A stretch of 64,000 bases of DNA from Gracilibacillus timonensis (GCF_900086715.1 NZ_FLKH01000012.1:1054001-1118000), one strand, 5' to 3'. Positions 41,943 through 50,049 are shown, counted from the first letter of the stretch. Translations and numbers: made by a program. The notes: a model not told the origin generated them from the letters alone.

Positions 41943-42806
41943 TTACAAAATCATCTTTTGCACCACGAGTCCAAGCACTAAACCAAGCAAAATAGAAGAT
42001 AAGGTACCTAACAAGAAATATTCTGCCCAGTTGCGATCATCTAACTGTTTAAAGCGAGCAATCGACTTGGCTGCAATAATGAAGGCAATCGATTCATAGG
42101 CTCCAATGGCCGTTAAGAGAATCACTAGCAATCTCTCGATATAGCCAATCCATTTTCCATGCGAGCGCAGCGGGGCGGAGTAGGTATAATAATGGTATTC
42201 CTCGGTAAAATTATTTTCTGTCTGAGGTTCATTTGTTCCTGCTGTATGGTTCATCTGATTCCGTAACGTCAATGCCCCGGCAAAATTGGCAAGCTCTGAC
42301 GGAAAGGAACCAATGATATACTTGACGATATGACCGCTGACACTGGTCGCCAATATATAAATGATGAGCAGCAATAACGTGGTATCGAATAAGTTTAAGC
42401 GAGCCTCTCCATCCAAGTCTGCTAAACTTGCTGCCATTTCTGGTGCCTGCATTTGGAAGAATAGAATGCTAGCAATGAGTATCATCAATACATGTAATGC
42501 TTGATCTAACAAGAAATATCCTAGATTGGCCAGATTGCTAGTTTTATTGGCGTTTACTAGTTTTATTTTTAACCAATCAATCAGCAGATGTGTGACGTTA
42601 ATAAAGGCGAGAGGCAAGATAAAATAACGGAACACATGTTGAAACTCATAGGAATACCCCCAGATAAAAACCAGTGCGATCCCTGTTGTCAGCAAGTGAT
42701 GGATCATGTGTTTTTTTAAATATTTGATTTTATGCTTTACCATTTGGTCGGATTGCAGCCAAAAGTCAGCGATGAAATGGGCAAGAAGCAGCAATAGAAT
42801 TGTCAT
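41943..42806 (-). CDS. DUF3307 membrane protein, partner of the SatD-like gene
   Basis: 287 aa. The N-terminus LLLLLAHFIADFWLQSDQMVKHKIKY, then HMIHHLL and THLLIDWLKIKLV carries the conserved H, D, Q, H and D residues of DUF3307 (PF11750). The pattern of polar residues within hydrophobic helices (H-x-x-x-D, H-x-x-x-D) recalls membrane-embedded metal hydrolases of the YdjM type; that is an inference. Six to eight helices in total, including a C-terminal IERLLVILLTAIGAYESIAFIIAA and ILLGLVLGLVVQKMIL. ATG overlaps the SatD-like stop (ATGA), so both are made together. It is a candidate membrane effector or transporter of the pair. Confidence 0.85.
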   Translation of the reverse strand: MTILLLLLAHFIADFWLQSDQMVKHKIKYLKKHMIHHLLTTGIALVFIWGYSYEFQHVFRYFILPLAFINVTHLLIDWLKIKLVNANKTSNLANLGYFLLDQALHVLMILIASILFFQMQAPEMAASLADLDGEARLNLFDTTLLLLIIYILATSVSGHIVKYIIGSFPSELANFAGALTLRNQMNHTAGTNEPQTENNFTEEYHYYTYSAPLRSHGKWIGYIERLLVILLTAIGAYESIAFIIAAKSIARFKQLDDRNWAEYFLLGTLSSILLGLVLGLVVQKMIL

Positions 42807-43579
42807 GATGAACTCCCTTCTTTCGGCAAATAAGCGTCTAAGTGATGGCGGATCTGTTGTTTCATATTACTTTGCAGCTTATCCATTAAAAATGTCTTAT
42901 CTGTTTCTTCTAATGAACCGAGCACCTTTACCATATCATCAAATGCTTGTAAAATAACCTGTGTTTTACCCTGTTTGATATGATGGGAAATAGTAGCGGT
43001 TGTCCGTCCCAGATATTGGCTGACTTTATTTTGCTGACCGAGTATCAGATAAAGCGAACAGACAAGCGATTGAACGTCAGTTTGTCCGTTCAAATGCTCT
43101 TGCTTTAGTGTTAAACTGGTGTTGATCAACGACTCAAACTGTTCGTGATAGACAGTATATCCCTGTTCTGCTTGTGAACGAGGTAATGAAAAGCGAAAAA
43201 GATTTCTATTCGCTTGATTTTTCAGGTAATCATTGGCCTGTCTTGCTTGTTTCATTAATGGATGAATCCAGGTTTCCAAGTTTAAGGTGCCCACATCCGT
43301 TTCAATATCACCAAATGAAAGACCGAAATAAGGCCGGTGGTCAGTGAATTTCCAAATACGGCTAATATAGAAAGCAAGTACATATGCGGTGGCATAGCCT
43401 TTGCAAACAACGACCAGTTCATCGCCAGCCCGATGACTCACTCTTGTCTCTACCGTATATTGTGTCCATTTAGTTAGGCTGTCTCTTATTTGTGCTAGGT
43501 ATTCACTGATTTCATTCCCGATATGTTCTACTGATGAGTTACTGACATCCATGATAAAGACGGAAACTTGTTGGGACAT
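42803..43579 (-). CDS. satD: SatD-family protein with nucleotidyl-cyclase-like core and HTH
   Basis: 258 aa. The arrangement fits SatD (PF16264): strand 1 with Asp11 (VFIMDVSNSS), a beta hairpin RAGDELVVVCKG (Gly52-Asp53-Glu54, equivalent to the GDEF part of the family's GDEFQG), and YFGLSFGDIETDVG followed by HPLMKQARQANDYLK. This order is that of class III cyclase/GGDEF-like palm folds (metal Asp, G-D-E hairpin, F/I-G-x-G). Residues about 180-205 (LGQQNKVSQYLGRTTATISHHIKQGK) are a helix-turn-helix. Repeats TTAGAT lie over its promoter. Coupled to a DUF3307 membrane protein. Named for S. mutans SatD (acid tolerance); biochemical function unknown. Confidence 0.78.
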   Translation of the reverse strand: MSQQVSVFIMDVSNSSVEHIGNEISEYLAQIRDSLTKWTQYTVETRVSHRAGDELVVVCKGYATAYVLAFYISRIWKFTDHRPYFGLSFGDIETDVGTLNLETWIHPLMKQARQANDYLKNQANRNLFRFSLPRSQAEQGYTVYHEQFESLINTSLTLKQEHLNGQTDVQSLVCSLYLILGQQNKVSQYLGRTTATISHHIKQGKTQVILQAFDDMVKVLGSLEETDKTFLMDKLQSNMKQQIRHHLDAYLPKEGSSS

Positions 43580-43627
43580 GTAGAAATAACTCCTTCCTTA
43601 ACCAAAATAAATAAATTCGATTATATG

Positions 43628-43679
43628 ATCTAATATATCAAAAGTTAGATGAAATAGTCAAACTTTATTGTGGTTAGAT
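43628..43679 (-). promoter_or_regulatory. Promoter of the satD-DUF3307 pair with TTAGAT repeats
   Basis: On the minus strand TTGACT and TATATT are about 18 bp apart. ATCTAA (43628-43633) and TTAGAT (43645-43650) form an inverted repeat around the -10, and another TTAGAT lies at 43674-43679, near the -35. The HTH in the SatD-like protein makes autoregulation through these sites plausible. Confidence 0.5.
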
Positions 43680-43834
43680 GATAAAAACTAATATAATCCC
43701 CTTTTCCAAACGAATGTTCTGTTAATTATTTTACTATATAGAGAATAAAAAATCTAGTAAAAAAAGGATGCAACTAATGATAGAATAGAAAAAAAGAGTG
43801 TCAGCACACAAACTAGATAAGGAGACTTGATTTT

Positions 43835-44836
43835 ATGCAAATGAACTATGCCAAAGAAATAAAAGCTAGGACGTCGGAGTTCCGTCAGTATCTAGAGAGT
43901 GGGCGATACACTGCGGACGATCAATTCCGTGTGATTTTCAAAGCATCCAAACGTAATAGCCCGATTTTGACAGGATTAAATGTAGAAGTACTTGATAATC
44001 ATGTAAGTATACATCAGCAAACACCTGCACACTTTGCAGGAAATATGCTGTGGTTTTGCAGCAATGGAGATGTCAAAATATTCTCCGATTCGGAAGTACT
44101 TACCTTATGCTGTAGTCAAGATAATTACGTAAGGAAAATCAGTAATTATGATTATTTCTCACGTTTTTTTCGAATACCTGCGTGGATCTGCCGTGATGAT
44201 AAAAACTATATATTGGTAGAGCAATTAGTTACATTTGAGAACAAAAAAGACCAGGATGACGCCTTCCTATTAGAAACCATATACAATGATTACACCCATT
44301 ATTTCAACTACATTTATCGTGAGGCGATGATGAACTACCGATCGATCAATGATTTGATAAGGCTTAGTCCCAATACGACTCACCGTAAAGAATTCGAGGA
44401 TATTATTCATCTCATCGATCCTTGTTTATTTGAGGTATCCTTTCCTTTTATGAGACTTCACGGCGATTTATGGACGGATAATCTCCTTTTGAAGAAAGAG
44501 AGCACAGATGATAAACAATTGTGGTATATCGACTGGGACGCTTCAGGAGAGTATATCTTCTTCTATGATTTCTTTAAATTTATCTGGAATGAGTTAGATG
44601 TGCATGATAATAAAGTGTATTATGATCGATATGTAAAAGGCGAGTATGATGTCATGCTGGGAAAAATCTTTGCTATTTTCGATCTGGAATTTCGGCCCGA
44701 ACAGAAATCCTCCTATTTTTGTATGTTCTTTTTGAATACTCTTCTAGAGGATAATGGAGTGATGACGTATGAAGTAAAACGTATGGAATTAGCCGATTTT
44801 CAGAGGAAGGTAGTGGCATTTATGAAAGATTCCTGA
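43835..44836 (+). CDS. Aminoglycoside-phosphotransferase-fold kinase (APH family)
   Basis: 333 aa. The kinase catalytic loop is MRLHGDLWTDNLLL (H-G-D-x-x-x-x-N) and the metal site is WYIDWDASGEYIFFYDFFKF (D-W-D/E). The N-terminal lobe is atypical and lacks an obvious antibiotic-binding signature. The family includes aminoglycoside, choline and homoserine kinases and spore-coat CotS-like proteins; the substrate here is unknown. AAGGAG precedes ATG 43835. Divergent from the satD-like gene and followed by a haem monooxygenase. Confidence 0.8.
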   Translation: MQMNYAKEIKARTSEFRQYLESGRYTADDQFRVIFKASKRNSPILTGLNVEVLDNHVSIHQQTPAHFAGNMLWFCSNGDVKIFSDSEVLTLCCSQDNYVRKISNYDYFSRFFRIPAWICRDDKNYILVEQLVTFENKKDQDDAFLLETIYNDYTHYFNYIYREAMMNYRSINDLIRLSPNTTHRKEFEDIIHLIDPCLFEVSFPFMRLHGDLWTDNLLLKKESTDDKQLWYIDWDASGEYIFFYDFFKFIWNELDVHDNKVYYDRYVKGEYDVMLGKIFAIFDLEFRPEQKSSYFCMFFLNTLLEDNGVMTYEVKRMELADFQRKVVAFMKDS

Positions 44837-44986
44837 AGGGTACTATCGTTCAATAACAGTCGTTCTGACAAAGTGGAATTTCATGCAGTGTTCATTGGAG
44901 ATAAGATGAGATGGCTGGAAAACAAACAGAACCCGTATTAAAATATATACAAGGATTATTATCCAAATCAAAGGAGGTCGTTGCAA

Positions 44987-45307
44987 ATGATGAAAGTAGT
45001 GAATACCTTACGTATTGAAAAAGGAAGAGTAAAGGAAGTGGCTGAACGGTTTCAAAAAGCGAAAGCAGTGCACACCTTTAATGGATTTGTTTTGATGGAG
45101 GTTCTGATAAAAGAAAATACAGAAGAATATGATGAGCTGCAGGTTTGTACAACTTGGGAAGATTACGCTTCTTTCGAGGTTTGGAAAAAAAGCAGAGAAA
45201 CAAGAGAAGCGCATGCCTCACAAGAAAAGCAAGGAAAAGAGAATAGTCCGATACTTGGATCTGAATTAGCTACATTTGAAGTCTTTGTACAGCACCATCC
45301 AGCATAG
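44987..45307 (+). CDS. IsdG/HmoA-type haem-degrading monooxygenase
   Basis: 106 aa from ATG 44987 with GGAGG 9 bases upstream; TTG 44981 is too close to it. The catalytic triad of the IsdG/IsdI family falls at identical positions: Asn6 (MKVVNTLRI), Trp66 (FEVWKKS) and His76 (REAHAS). The ferredoxin-like ABM fold is otherwise typical. Such enzymes open haem to release iron in the cytosol. No Fur box was seen in the 150 bases upstream, unlike the two nearby iron genes, so it may be the non-Fur type (HmoB-like regulation) or cotranscribed with the upstream kinase gene. Confidence 0.88.
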   Translation: MMKVVNTLRIEKGRVKEVAERFQKAKAVHTFNGFVLMEVLIKENTEEYDELQVCTTWEDYASFEVWKKSRETREAHASQEKQGKENSPILGSELATFEVFVQHHPA

Positions 45308-45340
45308 TTTCTTTCACTTAATAGCTCATCAGTGTTCATG

Positions 45341-45378
45341 AAAATCCCCCCTTCCGATAGAAGAAGGGAGGATTTTTT
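45341..45378 (+). terminator. Terminator between haem monooxygenase and luxR-like genes
   Basis: AAAATCCCCCCTTC pairs with GAAGGGAGGATTTT (one bulge/mismatch) around CGATAGAA, followed by TTTT; usable in both directions. Confidence 0.8.
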
Positions 45379-45433
45379 GATGGGATTATTTCAAAGATTC
45401 ACAAGAATCAGACAATCTTTTTCCTTTTATAGT

Positions 45434-46486
45434 TTATGGGTGGTTCGCAAACAGCTTCCAAACCAATTCATTTCTTGTCTGGACCCCTACTTTGTAAAAT
45501 ATACCTTTTAAATGATCTTGAACGGTATAATAAGAAATCTTAAACTGATTAGCTATTTCTTTGGTACTGGCACCTTGTATACAGCTTGTCACAACTTGCT
45601 TCTCCCGAGCAGTTAAAGCATAAGTCTCCATAAGATGTCCAAACATTTCTTTAGGAGAAGCTTTATCTATTGTAATAGCGATCATTGTTTTGTGTGAAGC
45701 TCCGGAGCGCAAGAAGGAAGCGGATGCTACAAGTACTATTTTGTCTGCTAGCGGGATGAATACAGAAAAACTTTTTTCATCCTGTGCTGATAGCTTCGCG
45801 CATATAGCTTGAAGAGATTTAGGAAGTCGATGGAGATTCTTTGAACGTTCAAATTCCTGCAATAAGGTGATGTATTGCTTTCCTGCTTCATTGGTTGACT
45901 GTAATGTTAAATATTGATCTAGTATTATGACCCCAGAGCCCATATAGCTAGATTTAGAATGCTTTTCTAATTCAATATAAAAGTAATCCCTTAATGCTTT
46001 ACCCATTATTAGGGATAGACCTTCTAGTAATAACACTTCCTGATCTGTAAAATAGCTTTTCTCCTCTTTTTTAAATAGCGTTAAAAAGCCAAAACATTTT
46101 CCTTTATCCATTAATGTGACACGCAGTTCATCTGAAATCTGACGTGGACTTAATATGTCCGTGAAACGTCTGCTTTTCTGTTTACCAAAGGTATCACTTA
46201 ACCTAGCCGATTTAACATTGCTTTCCACTAAATCTTGATATAGATGTACATCCTCTTTATCGTATTCAGCTGCTAATATATCTTGGTGAATGGACTCAAG
46301 AGAGCATTCTGTTATCGCTCCCACCGTAGTTAGCGTGGTCGGATTGACGACGGTACAACAGTATGCATCAAAAGAAATCTGTTTCTGTAATAGGAGAATC
46401 ATTTGTTCACGATAAAGATAAGAATCTTTATATTTATCCCAAAAATAATTTGATTTTTCATTCCAATAGTTCATAGAATAGAGCAA
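45434..46486 (-). CDS. LuxR-type regulator with N-terminal GAF-like domain
   Basis: 350 aa from TTG 46486 (AAGGGGGAAG 6 bases upstream; ATG 46474 lies further in). C-terminal LuxR helix-turn-helix: LTAREKQVVTSCIQGASTKEIANQFKISYYTVQDHLKGIFYKVG (about residues 290-333). The preceding region, with SDELRVTLMDKGKCFGFLTLFKK, resembles a GAF sensor domain. It is divergent from the Fur-box operon (peptide, methyltransferase, saccharopine-dehydrogenase-like) and is a likely activator of it. The 99-base gap between them holds the shared promoter. Confidence 0.85.
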   Translation of the reverse strand: MLYSMNYWNEKSNYFWDKYKDSYLYREQMILLLQKQISFDAYCCTVVNPTTLTTVGAITECSLESIHQDILAAEYDKEDVHLYQDLVESNVKSARLSDTFGKQKSRRFTDILSPRQISDELRVTLMDKGKCFGFLTLFKKEEKSYFTDQEVLLLEGLSLIMGKALRDYFYIELEKHSKSSYMGSGVIILDQYLTLQSTNEAGKQYITLLQEFERSKNLHRLPKSLQAICAKLSAQDEKSFSVFIPLADKIVLVASASFLRSGASHKTMIAITIDKASPKEMFGHLMETYALTAREKQVVTSCIQGASTKEIANQFKISYYTVQDHLKGIFYKVGVQTRNELVWKLFANHP

Positions 46487-46534
46487 TTTTGGCTTCCCCC
46501 TTGTTTATGGGATAGTATATAAGTGCTAAAAGTT

Positions 46535-46555
46535 TATAATTGATAATGATTTTCA
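46535..46555 (+). promoter_or_regulatory. Fur-like box next to -10 of the peptide/methyltransferase operon
   Basis: TATAAT (46535-46540) is immediately followed by TGATAATGATTTTCA (46541-46555), 13 of 14 matches to the 7-1-7 Fur box TGATAATnATTATCA. Iron-replete repression is expected. Confidence 0.7.
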
Positions 46556-46585
46556 ATGCTAATTATAACAGGAGGAAAATAAAAA

Positions 46586-46687
46586 ATGAAGCGGATATTT
46601 CTTTTTATTACTAGTGTATACTTACTTTCTAGCGTGGGGACTGCAAATACAAAAAGAGAAAGTAAAATATGTCAGCCTGTGTGGTAA
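46586..46687 (+). CDS. 33-aa peptide with signal-like N-terminus, first gene of the Fur-box operon
   Basis: An AGGAGG 8 bases upstream of ATG 46586 opens 33 codons to TAA 46685: a basic-hydrophobic start (MKRIFLFITSVYLLSSVG) then TANTKRESKICQPVW. It looks like a short secreted or membrane-anchored peptide, or a leader plus core with a single Cys near the C-terminus. The next gene's ribosome binding site (AAGGAGG) starts at its stop codon, so it is translated together with the methyltransferase. No homolog is recognised. It could also be the remnant of a signal-bearing gene. Confidence 0.5.
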   Translation: MKRIFLFITSVYLLSSVGTANTKRESKICQPVW

Positions 46688-46699
46688 GGAGGAAAATAA

Positions 46700-47374
46700 A
46701 TGACTAATAAAAATTGGGAAAGACCTGAAGTGGAATATTATCAACAAACCATTCGCAGTAAAATTCCTGGGTATGATCTTATATATGAACAAATGCTGGC
46801 AATTATGAAGACTCATTTCATACCTCAGGATATCTTGATTGTAGGTGCTGGAGGAGGTCAGGAATTACATGTTCTGGGAGAACAGTATCCACAAGCAACT
46901 TATACCGCTTTAGACCCTTCCCGAAGAATGTTGGAACTTGCTAAGCAAAGAATGAATAATAGGTCATTAAAAATAGATTGGCAACAAATAACCATAGACA
47001 AACTTTCTAGTGAAAAAGAATATGATATGGTTACTTGTCATTTAATACTACATTTCTTAAAGGAAGAAAAAGCAGCAGTTATAAATCAGATCAGCCAAAG
47101 AGTAAAAGCGGGAGGAATTCTTTTCATATCAGCGATTGTGGAAGAAGAGAAAGATAACACCCTTCCATATTGGCTTCAACATATGCAATTATACAATGTT
47201 TCAGCTTCTGATTGTAAAAAATTTGAGGAGTCATTTGATAAGACCACACATCCACTATCTGCTTCACTACTGTTGCAGGCCTTAAATGCTAATGGCTTCG
47301 AAACGGTTCTTCCTTATTTCAAAAGTTATGCGATGGAAGCCTATGTGGCAAAAAAGGAGAGAAAAGGATGGTAG
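46700..47374 (+). CDS. Class I SAM-dependent methyltransferase
   Basis: 224 aa. SAM motif I ILIVGAGGGQELHVLGEQYP, motif II acidic residue in YTALDPSRRMLELAKQRM, motif with YDMVTCHLILHFL, and post-motif RVKAGGILFISAIVEEE. AAGGAGG 8 bases before ATG 46700. Overlaps the next gene by 7 bases. In the Fur-box operon with a 33-aa peptide and a saccharopine-dehydrogenase-like enzyme. The substrate is unknown; by context a metal-chelating small molecule is a possibility. Confidence 0.85.
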   Translation: MTNKNWERPEVEYYQQTIRSKIPGYDLIYEQMLAIMKTHFIPQDILIVGAGGGQELHVLGEQYPQATYTALDPSRRMLELAKQRMNNRSLKIDWQQITIDKLSSEKEYDMVTCHLILHFLKEEKAAVINQISQRVKAGGILFISAIVEEEKDNTLPYWLQHMQLYNVSASDCKKFEESFDKTTHPLSASLLLQALNANGFETVLPYFKSYAMEAYVAKKERKGW

Positions 47375-48396
47375 AATCGGTTATGATTATCGGTGGTTAC
47401 GGGAAAGTAGGTGGAAATATTGCAAAGCAGCTAATCCAATCTACAGACTTACAAATTTTAATTGCTGGCAGGTGCTTGGCTAAGGCTTGTACATTCAGCC
47501 AACAATTAGGTGAACGTGCTTTCCCTGTAGAGGTGGACATTGAAAATGAAGCAAATTATGAGTCCCTCCTGCAGGCGAACCTAGTTATCATGTGTATAGA
47601 CCAAACAAACACAAGCGTGGTTCAATATTGCTTGAAACATGGTATACATTATATAGATATAACGGCTAGTTTTGCATTTCTTGAACAAATAGAATTACTC
47701 AAACCATTGGTGCAGCAGTCTACTGTTATACTTAGCGTTGGTTTTGCTCCCGGTCTCTCTAATTTATTAGCAAAGCAACTTAAAGAAAGCATGAAAATCG
47801 TGGATAAATTAGATATTACGATTCTATTAGGTTTAGGAGAGCAGCACGGTGATGGGGCTGTTCAATGGTTGCTAGAGCAAATGAACCAATCTTACCGTAT
47901 TAAAAAGAACGGTAGCACGCAAACCGTCCAGAATTTTTCTGGCAAAAAAACTACTTATTTTAATCGCTTGGGTACGAGAAGTAGTTATTTATTTAACTTT
48001 TCCGATCAGCATACTCTTCAGCGACAGATGCCTTATAGTGAGGTGAACACTTACCTTACATTTGATATAGAATGGGTAAATCGACTGTTGGCAGGACTTC
48101 ACTATTTAAACATAACCTCGCTTCTCCGATATAGCTGGGCAAGGCGAGTCTTGGTTAAAATCATCCAAGGATGGCAGTTTTTTTCGTCAGGTTCGGATAT
48201 CTGTGCTATAAAAGTGGAAGCAGTCAACAAAGAAAATAACCAGATTAATGAAGCACATCAAGTATGGTATGAAAACAACGAGGCGTTGATAACAGCCAAT
48301 GTAACTTCATTGGTTGTACAACACATGATGCACTCACCGTTGCCTGCAGGTATTCATCATTTGGATGAGTTGTTTTGGTTGGATGATTTATTTTGA
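47368..48396 (+). CDS. Saccharopine-dehydrogenase-like NAD(P)-binding enzyme
   Basis: 342 aa. The N-terminal Rossmann motif IIGGYGKVGGNIAKQL and the following YIDITASFAFLEQI match the Sacchrp_dh_NADP domain; GFAPGLSNLLAKQL is the conserved glycine-proline turn of saccharopine-dehydrogenase-like proteins. The C-terminal half is divergent. ATG 47368 overlaps the methyltransferase stop. Family members reduce or oxidise imines formed between an amino acid and an oxo-acid; with the methyltransferase and Fur box a role in making or modifying an iron- or metal-binding metabolite is possible. Exact reaction unknown. Confidence 0.83.
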   Translation: MVESVMIIGGYGKVGGNIAKQLIQSTDLQILIAGRCLAKACTFSQQLGERAFPVEVDIENEANYESLLQANLVIMCIDQTNTSVVQYCLKHGIHYIDITASFAFLEQIELLKPLVQQSTVILSVGFAPGLSNLLAKQLKESMKIVDKLDITILLGLGEQHGDGAVQWLLEQMNQSYRIKKNGSTQTVQNFSGKKTTYFNRLGTRSSYLFNFSDQHTLQRQMPYSEVNTYLTFDIEWVNRLLAGLHYLNITSLLRYSWARRVLVKIIQGWQFFSSGSDICAIKVEAVNKENNQINEAHQVWYENNEALITANVTSLVVQHMMHSPLPAGIHHLDELFWLDDLF

Positions 48397-48456
48397 TAAT
48401 GACAGATGTATAATCATCTCTTTTATGATGAACAAGGTGATCATTTAATATGATAC

Positions 48457-48603
48457 GTGACTTTTGTGGTGAGACACGACCCTAAGCTTTCACCTTTACT
48501 AGAGTACATCAACCATTTCTCATATGAATCATTCGATTTGTTAAAAGAATTTGTACAGGGTAATATTTCGGAAAGAAAAGATAAACCAGGGAATCCAAAA
48601 TAA
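48457..48603 (+). pseudogene. Possible 48-codon gene or C-terminal remnant
   Basis: From GTG 48457 a frame runs to TAA 48601: VTFVVRHDPKLSPLLEYINH, then FSYESFDLLKEFVQG and a charged tail GNISERKDKPGNPK. There is no convincing ribosome binding site, and an in-frame stop lies just upstream; a terminator follows at 48590. It may be the end of a lost gene. Family not recognised. Confidence 0.3.
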
Positions 48604-48628
48604 CTCTATTTACTTTGGATTCCTTTTT
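48590..48628 (+). terminator. Terminator before the esterase gene
   Basis: GGAATCCAAA (48590-48599) pairs with TTTGGATTCC (48614-48623), then TTTTT. Confidence 0.75.
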
Positions 48629-48646
48629 AAACTTAGAATAAAATAA

Positions 48647-49438
48647 TTAGTCAAAATTAGTCGATCCGTTTTTTTTATCACCATAAAGCCATCGAAGTGC
48701 ACGGATGAAATGTGGACTAAAGAAATATACATCATGTGTACCTTCCGGATGCGTTTCAAACAGTAAATTTGAATCGGAGAAACCTTCCTTCTTTAGTTCA
48801 GCATACGCTTTTTTCGTATATTCCACCATGTGTTTTTGAGCACTATCTCGATAAATTCCTTCTATTTCACCAACATATAGGTACATTCGATGATTTTTTC
48901 GGTTGATAATTGGTTTTTGGTAGCTTCTTCCCGAACGAGTTACTAGATCTCCTTGCAAATATGGTAGCAAACCATCATACCAGAATGAGGCGGATAAAAT
49001 AATATAGTCATGAAATACCTTTGGGTAATAATAAGAGGCAAAGATAGAGACAAGACCTCCAAATGAGCAGCCAGCAATTGCGGTATGACTCGGTGCAGCG
49101 TTTGTTGCATAATGCAAATCTATATAAGGTTTGATTTCATGAACAAGTATGTGTAAATATTCGTCTGCCTGCCCGCCCAGATTCGGTTGATTCGGTAAGA
49201 GAGAAGAGGTTTCCCATGGTGTGTAATCATTATTTCGATCAATCGGTACAATACCGACAAGAATGATCGGCTCGATTTGTTCCGTAATGATAAGATGGTC
49301 TATGTAATTCATGGCCTGTGTCGCTGCATTTCCACCATCATGCATATAAATAGTTCGATATTGCTTTTCAGAATCATAATTTGTGGGTAAGACGACGTTT
49401 ACTTGATAATTATGAATTTTTTCTTGTTGCCTTTGCAT
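48647..49438 (-). CDS. Enterochelin-esterase-like alpha/beta hydrolase (Fes/BesA/YbbA type)
   Basis: 263 aa from ATG 49438, chosen because GGGGGAA lies upstream; ATG 49462 is in frame without a good site. Nucleophile elbow AIAGCSFGGLVSIFASYYY (Ser in G-x-S-x-G: GCSFG), oxyanion-side text YRTIYMHDGGNAATQAM, and catalytic His in THDVYFFSPHF. This is the esterase/S-formylglutathione-like group that includes BesA and Fes, which hydrolyse iron-loaded trilactone siderophores. A strong Fur box sits at its promoter, supporting a siderophore-iron release role. It is cytosolic (no signal peptide). Confidence 0.87.
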   Translation of the reverse strand: MQRQQEKIHNYQVNVVLPTNYDSEKQYRTIYMHDGGNAATQAMNYIDHLIITEQIEPIILVGIVPIDRNNDYTPWETSSLLPNQPNLGGQADEYLHILVHEIKPYIDLHYATNAAPSHTAIAGCSFGGLVSIFASYYYPKVFHDYIILSASFWYDGLLPYLQGDLVTRSGRSYQKPIINRKNHRMYLYVGEIEGIYRDSAQKHMVEYTKKAYAELKKEGFSDSNLLFETHPEGTHDVYFFSPHFIRALRWLYGDKKNGSTNFD

Positions 49439-49495
49439 CAAAAATTCCCCCAGTGTTTCCATTTTGGTTTTTAATAAAGATGGTTTAATTGAAAT

Positions 49496-49522
49496 TAATA
49501 ATCATTATCAATTAAGATTATA
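49496..49522 (-). promoter_or_regulatory. Fur-like box and -10 of the esterase gene
   Basis: On the minus strand TATAAT (complement of 49517-49522) is followed after 6 bases by TGATAATGATTATTA (49496-49510), 13 of 14 matches to the Fur box. This is the same -10/Fur-box geometry as at 46535. Confidence 0.72.
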
Positions 49523-49691
49523 ATATAAAAAAGAAGAAAAAGAAAGAAAGGCATGAGATAAATCTTGGAATTCTTGATTCTAGGGAGATATCTTTTAAAA
49601 GGCAACTTCGAGCAGGTGAAAGATGAGTGGTTCAACTAAACATCAATCAAAATGCTCGAGGTTTTCCCATTTTCAACACTGACCATGATGG

Positions 49692-49790
49692 CTAAGAACG
49701 ATTTCTACGGTGTCTTTCTTTGTCATCTTTCATAGCATTTAGTTCTTCTTTGCTTTTCTTCTTTTTCTTTTTCCCTTTATTTACACTCAT
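49692..49790 (-). CDS. Lysine-rich micropeptide (32 aa)
   Basis: On the minus strand AGGGGGT precedes ATG 49790 by 6 bases; 32 codons follow: MSVNKGKKKKKKSKEELNAM then KDDKERHRRNRS and TAG. Net charge is very high. Many Bacilli encode such short basic peptides, often unannotated. It lies between the Fur-box esterase and a cupin gene, in a 600-base region with no other gene. No function can be assigned. Confidence 0.45.
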   Translation of the reverse strand: MSVNKGKKKKKKSKEELNAMKDDKERHRRNRS

Positions 49791-50049
49791 GAAAATACCC
49801 CCTTTTTGATTAGTATGGGCTAAGTGTTAAATAAAATGTAAATAAGCTCCTAAGTCATTAAAAAAATGAATGTCCTGCTCTTCATGAATAGATGCTAATT
49901 ATCCCTTTTATTGCCTGTGAAAGATTTTTTTATTATAATCTATAGTATATTGCTGACGGACAGGCTGTCTAATAAAGGATCGATGTTTTCATAAAATAGT
50001 GGATGTTAGATGAATTAAGGGTTAAGTGGACAAAAGGGAGGCAAAAAAA

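Noticed and set aside
43680-43834. CRISPR or tRNA-like elements near the TTAGAT repeats
   Set aside because: The repeats are six bases long, irregularly spaced and at a promoter; there is no array or cloverleaf.
44912-45020. 35-codon ORF overlapping the haem monooxygenase start
   Set aside because: No good ribosome binding site, and the frame overlaps the Shine-Dalgarno and start of a well-supported gene.
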